From Cynocephalus volans (taxonomy: Eukaryota > Chordata > Mammalia > Dermoptera > Cynocephalidae), in assembly GCF_027409185.1 (NCBI RefSeq), contig NC_084474.1, positions 13,075,382 to 13,139,381 on the forward strand: 64,000 nucleotides of DNA, in the 5' to 3' direction. Shown piece by piece: positions 43,771-56,440 of this stretch. The stretch's first letter is position 1; every line of letters starts with the position of its first letter. A model generated the notes under the pieces. That model worked only from the letters and a program-made list of their open reading frames with translations. It searched no databases and had not been told where the DNA came from. Position numbers and translations under genes: made by a program.

Positions 43771-45055
43771 TCTGTATTTGATCCTCATAAATAGCCCTGA
43801 GTTTTGTGGTTTGATATTCTATATACAGACCTATCTGGAAAGCATAAAAGTGACATTTTATTCATTATTTATAGAGGCTAAGCAGGATTCTATAAATGCC
43901 CAGGGTAGCATAGAAAGTCAAAGTTATTTTAATCCAAAGAGTACTTTTCCCAGTATTTTAATCTCTTACCTATTAAAGGGTAATTCTTTTTAAAAAGCAA
44001 AATCATGAATTCCATGTAGGTATAACAAAGATTTTTACTTAACTCGTAAATTCACTAGGGAACTATTTACATATTACAATGGGATCAAAGGAGAATTTAA
44101 ATTATCACCTAAAATAGACAGATAAGGGGTGCTGAAATGAATATGGGTCTGTCTAGGAGAATAATAATTGCATTCCACTGGGTACACCAATTTATATTTC
44201 TATGGACCAGAATAATTTACATTATTATCTGTTTTTTGTAACTCACAGGGTTGTAAAATAATTTAAAGATAAAGGAAAGCAGAGACAACCCCTAAGAGTG
44301 TGCTTGACAAGGCAGTCAGTAGTTTTTCTTTTTCTTTTTTTTTTTCATTTCAAGGTGTTTCGCAATTTTTCCCTTCAAAGATTTTATTCTCTGATGACTT
44401 AAGTGCTAAGTTATTAAGAAAATATTCCCAGGTCATAGTAAACAGTATATGACTGAAAAAGCTTTCTAAAATTAAACACCAAAACAACAAACCTTCAGAC
44501 AGGGACAAATCTTAGCATGTTTGATGGTTTTGAGCAGAGCTGTTCATCCTGTTGTTCTGGATAGTAAACAGTAGGCAATACTCAGCATGGACATTAGATG
44601 CGATGTAGAGCGACTGAATTTTAGTAACTGGAATTCTTCCTAAGGGATATGGACATCAGCCATTTCTCTATGCACAGATATTTCAATACATTATCAATGT
44701 TTACGTTCTGATTCATGAACAGGGATTATCATAGCAATCAATAACAGCAACAGCAAAAACAACTAAAGGCAATGGAGTAAAAATTATTTAACTGCTTTTC
44801 CTTTTGAGAAAAGTTCTTTTTTGTAACAGTAATGCTGATGAATAGCTGGAGTCTGCAGACTACTACCTAAGTAAAACTGCTTAAAGCTTAGGTGAATCAG
44901 AAAAACCAAGTAAATTAAAATATGTTAGGTTTCTGGAAAAACATGACTTGCACATCATAGGAATTCATTGTGTTAGGAATGAAAGTGGTTAGTGAGAAAT
45001 GGATGACATTAAATGTATTTATATTCATTTATATGAATATTCATATGTATGTGTA
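43771..45055. other. Unassigned sequence
   Basis: AT-rich, no gene or named repeat. A T-rich tract lies near 44325-44346. Confidence 0.35.
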
Positions 45056-45060
45056 TATGA

Positions 45061-45141
45061 GGGGTCTTCAAAAAGTTCATGGAAAGATTCGTATTATTTT
45101 TTAATTGTATTTTTCCACGAACTTTTTGAAGTACCTTTGTA
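45061..45141. mobile_element. Short palindromic MITE-like element
   Basis: About 80 bp with near-perfect terminal inverted repeats: the left end 'cttcaaaaagttcatggaaa' pairs with the right end 'tttccacgaactttttgaag'. The middle is AT-rich. This is the structure of a mariner/Tc-type miniature element; the family is not named here. Confidence 0.75.
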
Positions 45142-45199
45142 CTTATTGTCATAAGTTTGTTTAATATCATTGCTGCCTCAGCATCCAATTTTAGGCCGG

Positions 45200-46175
45200 A
45201 CATAAGTTATTTGAAACCCAGTCCTACCCCATCACCTTTGGCCTAGTTAAAAAACCTTACCTCCCATGTGGTGGTTTGCCCTAGAGCCCCACTTGTTCCT
45301 CATCTCACTGACCCACGACCCAACACTCAACCACTCCCCGCTGCCCTCCCATTCCCCAGCATGGGAGAAAGCCTAAGGGATTGTTGCTTTGTGTTGCTTT
45401 GCCCCCCACGGCTTTGTCACCCCACTTCCCCTGGGTGATGGAGATGCAAAGGATTATTCAAAGCCCATCTCTTCTGAGCAGTGAGAGACCCCAAAGTGGT
45501 TAATCTTCCCGTGACCCTCCAGCAAGAGACATCCCTTCCTTAGGAAATTAACCCCAAATTGGGGTTCTCTTCCTGCATTTATTTTCCAGACCAGGAAGTT
45601 ACAGGAAGAGACATAGGTGGGGTTATAGTTTAACAATATAGGCTGGTAACTTTCAGTGAAACAAGCCAGATGACATTCCAGTAAGGCTATCAACAAAAGC
45701 TTGATCTTAGCAAACATTCCTTCTCCCTCCAGAAATTTTCCAGTATCTTTACATTTCAATCAGTAACTAGTCAGTCCTTGAGCCAGCAACCTTGCTGTGC
45801 CACAAATCTTTATCTTACACCAGAGACTTTATAGCCTGAGGGAAATTTCCAGTCCTCTGTAAGGTCAATATTTGAAACTGCAAGGCTTTGGAAAACCAGG
45901 CCATGTACGGTACATATGCTTTATAGTATGTTCCACAGGGATAATGCTCCAGGGAACCTTAATAAAGGTTTAACCCCACAGATCTCCTTCCTCCCCTCCC
46001 TTTCCCTTTTTTCCCTTCTCTCTTTCCTCCTCTCCTCCCCAACCCCCATCTCTCCCCTAACCTCTCTGGGAACTGTGAATAAAAAGTTTCTTCTATTTCA
46101 TGCATTTTGGTTTCAGTTCCTCCTGTGTCTTATCTGACATGCACACCCTTGAACCTAACTTTCTTTTAGGTCAGG
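45200..46175 (+). mobile_element. Endogenous retroviral LTR-like element
   Basis: A region of distinct, pyrimidine-rich composition with an upstream 'aataaagg' at about 45960, a long CT-rich stretch (45985-46060), then 'gggaactgtgaataaaaagtttcttc' (AATAAA at about 46078) and 'cctcctgtgtcttatctgacatgcacacccttgaacc'. The arrangement looks like a U3-R-U5. Ends and target duplications were not resolved, and no viral ORF was found. Confidence 0.45.
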
Positions 46176-47635
46176 GCTCTCTTAGGAGTGTCTGTCTTGA
46201 CAGGAATAAACTGGACACAAGTCAAACAAAAGCGCAAGGACATCTGTCAATAAAAACAGATTTTCCTGTGAGAGGGACACCTGGTCATGGATCGGACACT
46301 TAGGCAGTTGGCCATCTGCCAGGATAAAGAAGTATCCTGTGAAAGGCAGAGTGTAAACACCCGTGGCCAAATCCCTTGAATTCCCTGTCAGGGCAGGGCT
46401 AGAGCTTATGGCTGCTGTACGGGGAGAGGCCTCAAGACCAAATTAAAAAAGAAACTGTGACAATACGAATCACAACACTTGTATGCATTTATATCCCATT
46501 TATTCTCATGAATGTGGTGAAGATAATCCAAAAGAATAATCCCATGTCATTTAAATGACATTGGAATTGGTTTCAGACTCACATTTAAATATAGGCCTAT
46601 TAGTGGGAATTTTCAGTCAAGAAAAAAATGTATGAATAATGACTTGGACCAACAGAAAGCTCTGTAGATTTGTTTTGTTCTGACTTTGCTGACTTTCTTC
46701 TTGTTCACCCATCAGTATACACCTGTGTGCACAATGGGCTCCATTTTCTCACCCTTCCAGAAGGCATGGTACAGTAAGTATATAGCATGATGGGGACTCA
46801 GTCTGGTTCTGTTTTCGTTCAGAAAGTTAATGCTGAAGTCAGCCTGGTATGCCCTGTTTGGCAGTCAGATAGCATAGTTACAATGTAAACCTTGATCTGG
46901 GCCGACAAATTGGATTAACACAAAATGTCTGATTTGATAGGAATTATGTGGAGTGATATGAAATGTCTTGGTAGGACTGACTTAACCCCTGGGTGGTCCT
47001 GAGTGGGATAGGAATGGGAATTGGACAAGACTCTGTAGACAACTGACCCACGAGTTTCTGCAGGGCAAAAACCAGACAGTGGACCTGCACTGGCAGGCTA
47101 TCCAGCTCAAAAGTTTTACCCATTTGAGTGGTGAATCCCCCACTTGCATTTTTATTTCTTTTCAAAGTTATACGTCTGTAACTATTTTTAATCGGGTAGA
47201 GGTGCAAGGCTCCAAATGAAAAACAGACCACTTTCTGACCCTTTACATACTTAATTCCCACTCCACAGAAGCATCTTCCTTTAAAACTTTTCTTTCTTTC
47301 TTCAAGCTGCTTATTTCTGTATTTTGGAAAATACTATTTTTTTCAATTTTAGATTTTGTCTTTTGATATTCTCCCTCTCCAACCTCCCACTTCCTGTCCC
47401 TGTTCCTCCAAATAATGTTATAATATTTGGTTAAATTACTCTTCAGGGTTTTTATTTTAATAACCATGTAAAATATTTTCCCCGGGTGTAATTTTTCCCT
47501 TAGTATATTTTGACTACATTTCCTTTCTTGAACTACTTTTTGTTTTCCTTGGAGTTAAAAATTGACTATCTCTCATTCATTACTAAACAGTTCTCTAGCG
47601 CTGTAGATCTCTTGTCAGCACAGAAGTGCATATAA
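46176..47635. other. Unassigned sequence
   Basis: Possibly includes internal ERV remnants (46176-46460), but nothing can be identified at protein level. No gene seen. Confidence 0.3.
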
Positions 47636-47637
47636 GT

Positions 47638-47640
<3 letters not shown>

Positions 47641-47670
<30 letters not shown>
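47641..47670. repeat. (TG)15 microsatellite
   Basis: Fifteen uninterrupted TG units. Confidence 0.97.
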
Positions 47671-47674
<4 letters not shown>

Positions 47675-48414
47675 GGTAGGGGTGGAGGGGGACATTATTT
47701 TTCTTGGAGGCATTCCTCCAAAATTTCCTTCCTCCCTCCACCTGCCCCCCACACCCTCCTGTCCTCATCCAACATGGACTGTTTTCACTTCAGGCTTAGT
47801 GTGTAGCCGACCTCCTGAAGCTCTCCTTCAGCAACATCGTGGAAATCTCCTTTCCATCCCTATATTGGATATCCTATTTCTTGAAACTTATATTTTACTT
47901 TCAGTTTTGCTGGAACAAATTCTCTAATAGAGGTATGTTTTTTGGAATCTTGAATTATGAAAATACCTTTATTCTACTCTCATGCTTAACTGAAAAACAT
48001 GTTATGTCATTTTAGGTTAGAAATAACTCAAAAGTTTGAAAGCTTTGAAAGCTTTGTTCATTTGTCGTTTATCTTCCAATCCCAATGTGAAAAGTACTAA
48101 GCCATCCTTATTTCTGCTCCTATATATGTGCACCCCCCACCCACCCGTCCTTCCCAAAGTTTTCAGGACCTTCTGTTTATTCTGGTATTCTGAAATTTCA
48201 CATGATACATATTTGTGTAGTTATTTTTTTCATTTGTTATACTAGGCATTCAGTAACCATATCCTTCAGTTCTGGGAATTTGTTCTACATTATTTCTTTG
48301 ATTTTCTTTCTCTTCCGTTTCTTTGTTCTTTTGTTTTAGAATTACTACTATGAATCTCACTGGAGGATGATGAACCTCTGGGATAATCCCTTACTTTTCT
48401 ATTTCCTTCTGTCT

Positions 48415-49870
48415 CTCTTTTTTAAAAAATAAACCTTATTCATGCATAATTTACATTCAATACATTTCCCCAGTTCCAAGTGTATGATTTAACGGGTTTT
48501 GACAAGTGTATGTACTCATATAACCACCACTACAATCAAGATATAGAACATTTCCATCACCCTAAAAAGTACTTTCATGCCCCTTTGCAGCCAATCCCCC
48601 TTTGCCCAGCGCTTGGAAACTACTGATTCATTTTCTGTGGCTATAGTAATTTTTTTAGAATTTCAATCTTCGTTGTCGCTTCTTTCACTTAGCAAAATGA
48701 TTTTGAGATTCATTATTGTTGTCTGAATCAGTAGTTTGTTCCTCACTGTGGAGTAGTATTCCATTGTATGTGTGTACCACAATTTGTGTATACATTCATC
48801 AGTTAATGGACATTTGTTTCCAGTTTTTGGCTATAATGAATATAACTTATATAAATGCTCACGTATGAGTCTTTTTGCAGGACATTTGTCTTTAGTTTTT
48901 GTTAGGCATATATTTAGGAGTGAAATTGCTAGCTTGTATGGTATTTGTATGTTTAACTTTATGAGGAATTGCTAACTGCTTTCAAAAGTAGCTGTACCAT
49001 CTTACATCCCCAGCAGCAATGTAGGAGAGTTCCACTTACTCTGTGTTCTTGCTTATACTTGGTATTATCAGTCTTTAAAATTTTAGCCATTCTAGTGTGC
49101 ATTTAGTGGTATCCCTTTGTGGTTTTAAATTGTATTTCCCTAATGACTATTGATGTTGAGCATCTTTTCATGTGCTTATTTGCCATTCATATGTCTTTCA
49201 AATATTATTTTCTGTTGGCTATTTGAAGTCTAGAGTTGCAAGAGTTCTTTATATATTTTAGGTACAGTGTATTCAGATATATGTTTTGCACACATTTTTT
49301 CCCAGTCCAATAGTTTGGCTGTCATTTTCTTAATGGTGGGACTTTCAATGAACAAGTTTTTAATTTTGTTAAAGTCCCATTTATTAATTTTCTTTTTATG
49401 GTTCATGTTTTCAAGTCCTAAGAAAACTTTGCCTATCACAATGACAAGATTTTCTCCTATGTTTTCTTTTAGGAGTTTCATAGTTTTAGTTCTTACATTG
49501 GATCTTTTTGTCCCATTTTGAACAATTTTTTCTACATATGATGGGAGGTAAGGGTTGAGATTTATTTTATTTCATATGGATATCCAATTATTCCAGCATT
49601 CTTTGTTGAAAAGACAATCCTTTCTCCATTGAATACTTTGAATAAAAAAGGACAGTCTTTTGTCAAAAATCCATTGACATTATGTATGGGGGTTTATTTC
49701 TGCACTCTGTATTCTATTTCATTGATTTGTATCTATTTGTATGCTGGAACACACTGTCTTGATTACTGTAGCTTTATAGTGAGCCTGGAAACCAGGTGGT
49801 ATAAAATTTTCCAACTTTGTTGTTGTTCAAAATTGCTTTGGCTAGTCTACATTCTTTCATTTCCTTCTTC
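48415..49870 (-). mobile_element. L1M LINE, antisense, long copy
   Basis: A continuous antisense L1 3' region and ORF2 end: 'gatttaacgggttttgacaagtgtatg', 'gagtagtattccattgtatgtgtgtaccacaatttg', 'cattctagtgtgcatttagtggtatc', 'tgctggaacacactgtcttgattactgtagctttatagt'. ORFs inside are remnants. Confidence 0.85.
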
Positions 49871-50385
49871 TTCAAACTGTGCTCAACCAGCAGCTGGAGA
49901 TTAAAGTCTTGAGTGCCCAGCTTAGAATTTTCCCCCACTGTGGATGAATTCTATCCACACCCAGAGAAGTAGCCTTGGGCCTTATATTTCTGTATGAAAA
50001 GAGAGACCAAAGAGAGATGGAGAAGTCAAGTCAGCTTAGTGCTTACAGGCAATGTAGAGGAGAATTCCAGAGAGAGTTATACGCAGTGACCTTGCCCATT
50101 TGTACAGCAGTCCGTCATTGTCTGGGACATTCAAATTGGTGTATTGCTGCTACTTCAGGAGACAAGGAGCAGAAAAGCAGGCTTTTCTGGCATAAAAACA
50201 GATACAGTTATCTTTCATTACTTCTATATTTTGTACTACTCAGAAGTTATTTCATTGGTTTTTCTGATTTCATACAATTAATCATCAGTGATAACTAAGA
50301 TTAAACACATTTGCTTGTTGACTTGTTTGGAGTTTGATTTCCAGTGGCTTAATACCAAGTATTTATGATTTACATTTGGCTAATG
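49871..50385. other. Unassigned sequence
   Basis: No gene or named repeat. An ORF of 107 codons at 49975-50298 has no similarity I recognise. Confidence 0.3.
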
Positions 50386-50390
50386 CCCAC

Positions 50391-50903
50391 TGTACTAGTC
50401 AGGATTCTCCAGAGAGTCAGAACCAATAGGATACATATATAAATATATGAAAGAGGATTTATTAAGGGAACTGGCTCACATGATTTTGAAGGCTGAGGAG
50501 TCCCATGATAGGCCATCTGCAAACTGGATGCTGGTAGCGTGGCTCAGTACAAGTCTGAAGCCTTAGAACCAGGGAAGCCAATGATGCTACTGGTGTGAGT
50601 CCTGGAACCCAAAAGCAGAAGAGTTTTAAGTCTGGATGTCCATGGACGTGAGAGCAGAGTGTATCCCAGCTCTAGTGGACAGAGAGAGATTTGCCTTTTT
50701 TCTCCATTTTTGTTCTCTCTAGGCCTCTAGTGGATTTGATGGTTCTCATATTGAGGGCGGATCTTAACCATTCAGTCCACTCAAGCCCACATATTAATCC
50801 CTTCTGGAAACACCTACAGGGATACACCTAAAAAAGATAGTTTTACCAGGTTTCTTGGTATTACTTAATCTAATCAAGCTGAAACCCAGAATTAACTGTC
50901 ACA
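50391..50903 (-). mobile_element. Solo ERVL LTR (MLT2-like), antisense
   Basis: 513 bp running from 'tgtactagtcaggattctccagaga' to 'aattaactgtcaca', i.e. with TG...CA ends. It is flanked by the 5-bp direct repeat cccac (50386-50390 and 50904-50908). The structure is that of an intact solo LTR; the sequence order matches MLT2 in antisense. Confidence 0.85.
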
Positions 50904-51354
50904 CCCACCAATATAAATTTCCCTGAGCTATGCCCTGGAGGCCGATCTCCTTTCTTGCCTGTTTCATTTTATTGCTGAATATATAAATTGCAATCATTCA
51001 GGTGTGTAGATAGGCACAGGTACTATTTCTCTTATTTTGTAACTCAGGAGATTAATTTTCATTTATATAGTAATTTTATTCCTTGAAACTTACAAACTTA
51101 AGTCTTTATATGTAATTCTTAAGTAGCCTAAATATTTTGTTTCTCAGCTTTTTTTTTCATTATCATCTCCTGCTGAGAGAAATTAAATACTAAGGAATAA
51201 TATTTTGTCAGATAACATTGAGTTTTAGAGGGCCACAAACCATTGTAATGTTTAAGATTTTTTGCCCTCCAAGAACCAATTTTTGTCCTTTGGGAGTGAT
51301 ATTGCCCCTGTTGAAATACATGGTCTAATTGGTAGAAAAGAGGTAATTCTATAA

Positions 51355-51500
51355 CAACTACAATGATAATAACTTTCCTTTATTGAGTGGTTATTGTGTA
51401 TCAAACACTGTACTGTGTGCTTAACAAATGTCTGATTTAGCTCTTATAGAAACCATATGTGGAATGTATTTCCATTTTCCAAATGAAGAAACAGAGTTTA
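51355..51500 (-). repeat. MIR SINE, antisense
   Basis: 'ctttcctttattgagtggttattgtgtatcaaacactgtactgtgtgctt' and 'ccaaatgaagaaacagagtt' give the antisense MIR order. Confidence 0.65.
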
Positions 51501-51959
51501 ACTTATTTAAAATTAAGTTTCAGAGAGAGAGATCTACTTCTACTACTATCTACTGTCCACTCCTCACAATAATACTATTCAAATTAATAGAAAAGTCAAA
51601 CCTTTTTGTAACCAGAGATAGACAATTTATTGTGGCATTATGATTCCCAACATACTGATTTCCAGGAATGGTTCTGTCATTCTTGTTTACCATGACTTGT
51701 AGGTCATCAGAGATTTTTCTGGTCTGTGAATTGTTTATAGTCTACTGGGAAGAACAGTTGACGTATGATCATAAGGAACTCTGTCAATATAAAATAATAA
51801 TTCTAAGAGGTTTTTTATAGTTATAAGGTAAAACATTCTTTTGTTTTGAAAAAATCGAGACATAGTTTTTCTATATCCTTATCTTTATCCTAAAGAGCTT
51901 TTCATTTAAAATATCAAATTTGTTATTTAAAATTATATGTATTTTTCTTTTTATATCTT

Positions 51960-53225
51960 TACCTATTTAAAAAGGTAAAAGTAATATGGCTCATTGTAAA
52001 AAATCAAATAGTGTAAGCAAGTGTAAAATGAACAGCTATTGTCTTCCTTCCCCAGCCCCAACTTCTAAACTGTATTTATAAAGGTATCTTCAGTTCTTTC
52101 CCTCTAAATTTTTAATGTGTGTATCAGCATATACATATATTTATGGACATTATTTTTATTTATAAAATTGAGATAACAGTACTCAAATTATGCCATATTT
52201 TGCTTTATTCATTGTTTTAAAATAGTTCTGTAGTGTTTTATTGAGTCAAAATTTATTTGACTCATTTCATATTAAAAGATATATGGTTGTGTCCAAATAT
52301 TCACTATTACAAGGAGACTTTTGAAGAATGTTCTTTGTATGCATAATATGGCAACTTTGTGAGTATATTTCTTTAGTAAATTACAGCAGTAAGACTGTTA
52401 GATCAATGGGTATGTGCATTATAAATTTTCATAGATATTGCCAAATTGCCATTCAAACAACATACATGAAACTATACTGATGCTAAATGTTTTATTAGAA
52501 AGCCCATTTCTTCATAGTCTCATAACATTAGATATAGTAAAATGAAAGATTTCCGTCATTCTGATAGATGAAAAACAATGTTTTGTTTTGATTTGCCTTT
52601 TTTTAGTTATAAGGAAGGTTGAGCATATTTTCTGTTTCTTGGCAATTTGTGTTTCTTCTTAAAATGAACTGCCCTTTTCATATTCTTGTCCATTTTTCTA
52701 TTGTGATATCTATGTATAGTTTTATTTTATTGATTGTCTGAGCAGTTTGCAAATGAAGGAAATTAGTCCTTATTTATTTGGCAATTTAAAAAAAAATTTT
52801 ACCATTTGGTTTATACCTTTTATAAGTTTTATTTATTGATATCTAAAAATATAAACTTTATTGAGGTATGATTTATGTAAATAAATGTACACATTTTAAG
52901 TGTACAATGTGATGAGTTTTGACAGTTATGTTCACCTGTGTAAATACCATCTCAATCAAGATATAGAACAATTCTACCATCCCAAATGATTTCCTTGCAG
53001 ATAATTCCACCACTCCTGGCCCTAGGAAAGAACTCATTTGTTTTTACTTACTAAAAATAAGCTCTCCTTGGTCTGAAGGTCTTATGTGGAATCATATATA
53101 TTCTTTCATGACTAGGGTTTTGATCAGTATGATGCTTGGGATTTATCCAAAGTGTTGCATGTATTAGTAGTTTATGCCTTTTAATTGCTGAATTGTATTC
53201 ATTTATGTAACATATTTTGACTTTA
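51960..53225 (-). mobile_element. Old L1M/L1ME fragments, antisense
   Basis: Two adjacent antisense 3' pieces. The first (51960-52780) has 'gtgtaagcaagtgtaaaatgaacag' and 'gactgttagatcaatgggtatgtgcatt'. The second (52845-53225) has 'ataaactttattgaggtatgatttatgtaaa', 'caatcaagatatagaaca' and 'ggaatcatatatattctttcatgactag'. Confidence 0.65.
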
Positions 53226-53234
53226 CAGTCACTT

Positions 53235-53545
53235 GTATTATTTTCCTAGGGCTTCTGAAACAAATTACCATAGGCTGAGTAGCTTAAAACAATAGAAATT
53301 TATTCTCTTATGGTTCTGGAGGCCAAAGTCTGAGTGGTCTCTCTGAAGGTTGTAGGGGAAGATCCTTCCTTACCTTTTCCTGGTTTCTGGTGGTTGTCTG
53401 TAGTCCTTGGCATTTTTTTTTTTTTGTCTTGCAGCTGGGTAGCTCCAATCTCTGCCTTTGTGGCATTCTTCCCTCTGTCTGTGTCTCTGTGTCTCTTCTC
53501 CTCTTCTTATAGGGATACCAGTCATATTTGACTATGTTCAGCCCA
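53235..53545 (-). mobile_element. MaLR LTR (MLT1/MST-like), antisense, left copy
   Basis: 'cctagggcttctgaaacaaattaccataggctgagtagcttaaaacaatagaaatttattctcttatggttctggaggcc' through 'cttataggga taccagtcat'. It is the partner of the LTR at 54775-55178. Confidence 0.75.
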
Positions 53546-54774
53546 CAACAGTTTGCTATCTAATCCCTGGAAATTTATGTCCTTTCTATATGCAAAAACA
53601 TTTCAAATTTCCCAACATTTTCAAATGTCTTAACCATTACAGCATCAAATTTAAGTTCAAAATCTCATCTAAATAAAATAATCTCAGAAAGTTCCAGATC
53701 TTATTTTCTATATCATTTAAATCAGGTATTGGTGAGACTCTGCATATGATCCATCTTGGGCCAAAATTTCTCTCTATCCATTGACCTGTGAAACTAGAAA
53801 ACAAGTTATCTGCTTCCAAATACAATGGTAGGGCGGGCATAGGATAGGCGTTCCTATTTCAAAAGGAAGAAATTGGAAGAAAAAAAAGGATCACATGTTG
53901 CAAGCAAGTCCAAAACCCAACAGGGCAGGTTCCATTAGATTTCAAGGCTTGAGCATAATTCTATATGATTTAATACTTGAGTGCTGCTAGTGCAGCAGCT
54001 CATCCTCTCAGCCCACAAGGGCAGTGACTCTACCTTCTCAGGCCCTCAGTCTCAATTTTCCTGTATTTTGTCCCATCTCTATTTCTTTCACCTGATGGAA
54101 TAAAACTCTTGATAACCTTGTTACTTTTCTGTAGATGTCAAAAGGATCCGCAACGGTTCTTCACAGATCCTTCCTAGATACCTTCATCTCTATTCCTGGC
54201 TTCTGCTGAGATGATTGGTTGGATCAATAAGTCACATGCCTAAACTTTTTAGCAAGAGGTTGTTTAGCCAAAGGTGGCTGACACCTTTGGCCCTGTTTCT
54301 AGATAGGTTGAGAATTTTCCAAATCATCAAGTGCTGGTTCCTTCTTGCTTAATGATTCTTTCCTCAATTTACCTATTTCCTCTTGAATTTTACTATAAGT
54401 TGCAAGAAGAAACCAGGCCACACCTTCCACATTTTGCTTGGAATTCTCAGCCGAATATACAAGTTCATCACTTACAAGTTATGCTTTCTGTCGTTGAACA
54501 GCAGAACACAATTCAGCCAAGTTTTCTGCCCCTTTATAGCAGGAATCATTTTTTTCCAGTTTCCAATAATATGTTTCTCATTTCCATCTGAGACTACACC
54601 AGAAGCACCTTAAAATTCATTTTCTAGCAATAGACTCTTCAAGGCAATGTAAGCTTTTTCTAGCCTGTGTCTCAGTAACTTTCCAGCCTCTACCCATTAC
54701 CCAATTCCAAAGCCACTTCTATGGTTTTAGGTATTTGTTACAGCAGCATCTCATTTCCTGTTACCAACATCTAA
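53546..54774 (-). mobile_element. MaLR internal region, antisense
   Basis: Between the two LTRs lies typical non-coding MaLR internal sequence: 'ttgcaagaagaaaccaggcca', 'gttcatcacttacaagttatgctttctgtcg', 'gcagaacacaattcagccaagtt', 'cagtttccaataatatgtttctcatttccatctgagact', 'attacccaattccaaagccacttctatggttttaggtatttgttacagcagca'. No coding potential remains. Confidence 0.75.
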
Positions 54775-55178
54775 CTTAGTTTCCTGGGCTGCTGTAACAA
54801 AATACCACAAACTGATGCCTTAAAATGACAGAATTTTATTTATTCATGATTCTGTTGGCTAGAAATCTGAAATCAAGGTGTAAGCAGGATTGGTTTCTTT
54901 TTTGTGCTCCAAGAGACAGTCTGTTTTATGTGTCTCTCCTAACATCTGGTGGTTTCTGGAAGTCCTTGGCATTCCTTGATTTGTAAATGCATCACTTCAG
55001 TCTCTGTTTCCATCTTCATGTGGCATTTTCCCTGTGTCTCTATTATCTTCTAAGTCATATTGGATTAAGAGCCCAGCCTACTCCAGTATGACCTCATCTT
55101 AATTTATATCTTAATGACCATATTTCCAAATGAGATCATATTTACAGCTACCAGGGGTTAGGACTTGAACATATGATG
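54775..55178 (-). mobile_element. MaLR LTR (MLT1/MST-like), antisense, right copy
   Basis: 'tttcctgggctgctgtaacaaaataccacaaactgatgccttaaaatgacag' through 'accaggggttaggacttgaacatatg'. With the left LTR and the internal region it makes a near-complete MaLR element of about 1.95 kb. Confidence 0.8.
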
Positions 55179-55179
55179 G

Positions 55180-55985
55180 AATGGAATTGCAGGGATGTAT
55201 GGTAAGTTTGCTTAACTTTACAAGAAACTGCCAAACTTTTTCCAAAGTATTTTACCATTTCACATTCCCTCTGGTTATGCGTGAGAGTTCCAGTTGCTCT
55301 ACATCCTTACCAAGGTTGGAATTTTCACTGGTTTTAATTTTAGTTATTCTGTTGTATGTAGTGCTTTATTTCATTGTGCTTTTAATTTGCACTTCCATGA
55401 TGAGTAATGATACTGAGTATCATTTCATGTTCTTTTTATTCTGTTAATGTGGTGAATTACATCGATTGGTTTCTGATGTTAAAATACTTTGCATTCCTGG
55501 GATAAACTTGAAGGTTGTGATTAACTGGATTTTCTAATATTTTGTTGAAAATACTTTCATTTATGCTCATGAGGGTTCTTTCTCTGTAGTGTTTTTTGTA
55601 ATGTCTTTTTTTGGTTTTGGTATTAGAGTAATGCTCTTCTCATACAATGAGTTGGGAACTATTCCAAAGGGTTTATGTAGGACTGATATTATTTTTTTAA
55701 AAAGGTTTGATAGAAAATCCACTAGTGAAAGCTGTCTGGGTCTGAAGTTCTTTATGAAAAAAATTTTTAACTATAAATTTGTTATTTTTTAGAAGATATA
55801 GGGCTATACAAATTTTCTTTTCATTTTGTGTCTATTATGTGAATTTGTGTCTTTCTTCAAGCAGTTTGCCTAGTACCTGCATTCTGTTTAATTTTGTCTT
55901 CCCACCTTCTTTCTCCCATATTATTTCTGAGAAAAGTGGGTTAGTAGCCTACAAATTTCTGAAATCTGCTTCTGCCTAACCTGCC
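55180..55985 (-). mobile_element. L1 ORF2 region, antisense
   Basis: 'aagaaactgccaaactttttccaaagtattttaccatttcacattccc', 'ttctgttaatgtggtgaattacatcgattggtttctgatgtt', 'gtttgatagaaaatccactagtgaaagctgtctggg' are antisense L1 ORF2 landmarks. Confidence 0.8.
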
Positions 55986-56059
55986 TCTTGGTTTCTTTTT
56001 TAAAAAATTAATTAATTAATTTACTTTTAAAATTATTTTATTTTATTTTAGTTTAGTTT

Positions 56060-56440
56060 AAATTTTTAAAATAATTTATTTATTACGAATATTCATGAGA
56101 TACAAGGCTGATTGTCCCCCCTCCTGCCCATGATGTGAGGGCCAGATTCATACTGGGGACATACCCATTACCAGAAATTACTTTCGTACCCTTTGTCCCC
56201 TCCCATACTTTATAAGAGTTATGGTGTAAGGTCTCGTACCTTCTTGGTTTAATTTCTAATGATACGTATGTATATTTTGGCCTGTTGTTGTTATTGCTGT
56301 TCTCCTCCTCCTTCCCGCTGCTCCTCTTCCCCCTCTGTCCGCCTTCTTTCCTCCTCCTCCTCCTTCCTCCCTCATTCTTTCTTATTCTTATCTATTTTGT
56401 TAGTTTTTCTGTGATCTGGCCTGACCTCACCAAAGTATTA
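56060..56440 (-). mobile_element. L1 3' UTR, antisense, with CT-rich tract
   Basis: 'gaatattcatgagatacaaggctgattgtcc' and 'ccattaccagaaattactttcgtaccctttgtcccctcccatac' parallel in antisense the sense copy at 14690. A TCC-rich tract covers 56300-56380. Confidence 0.65.
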
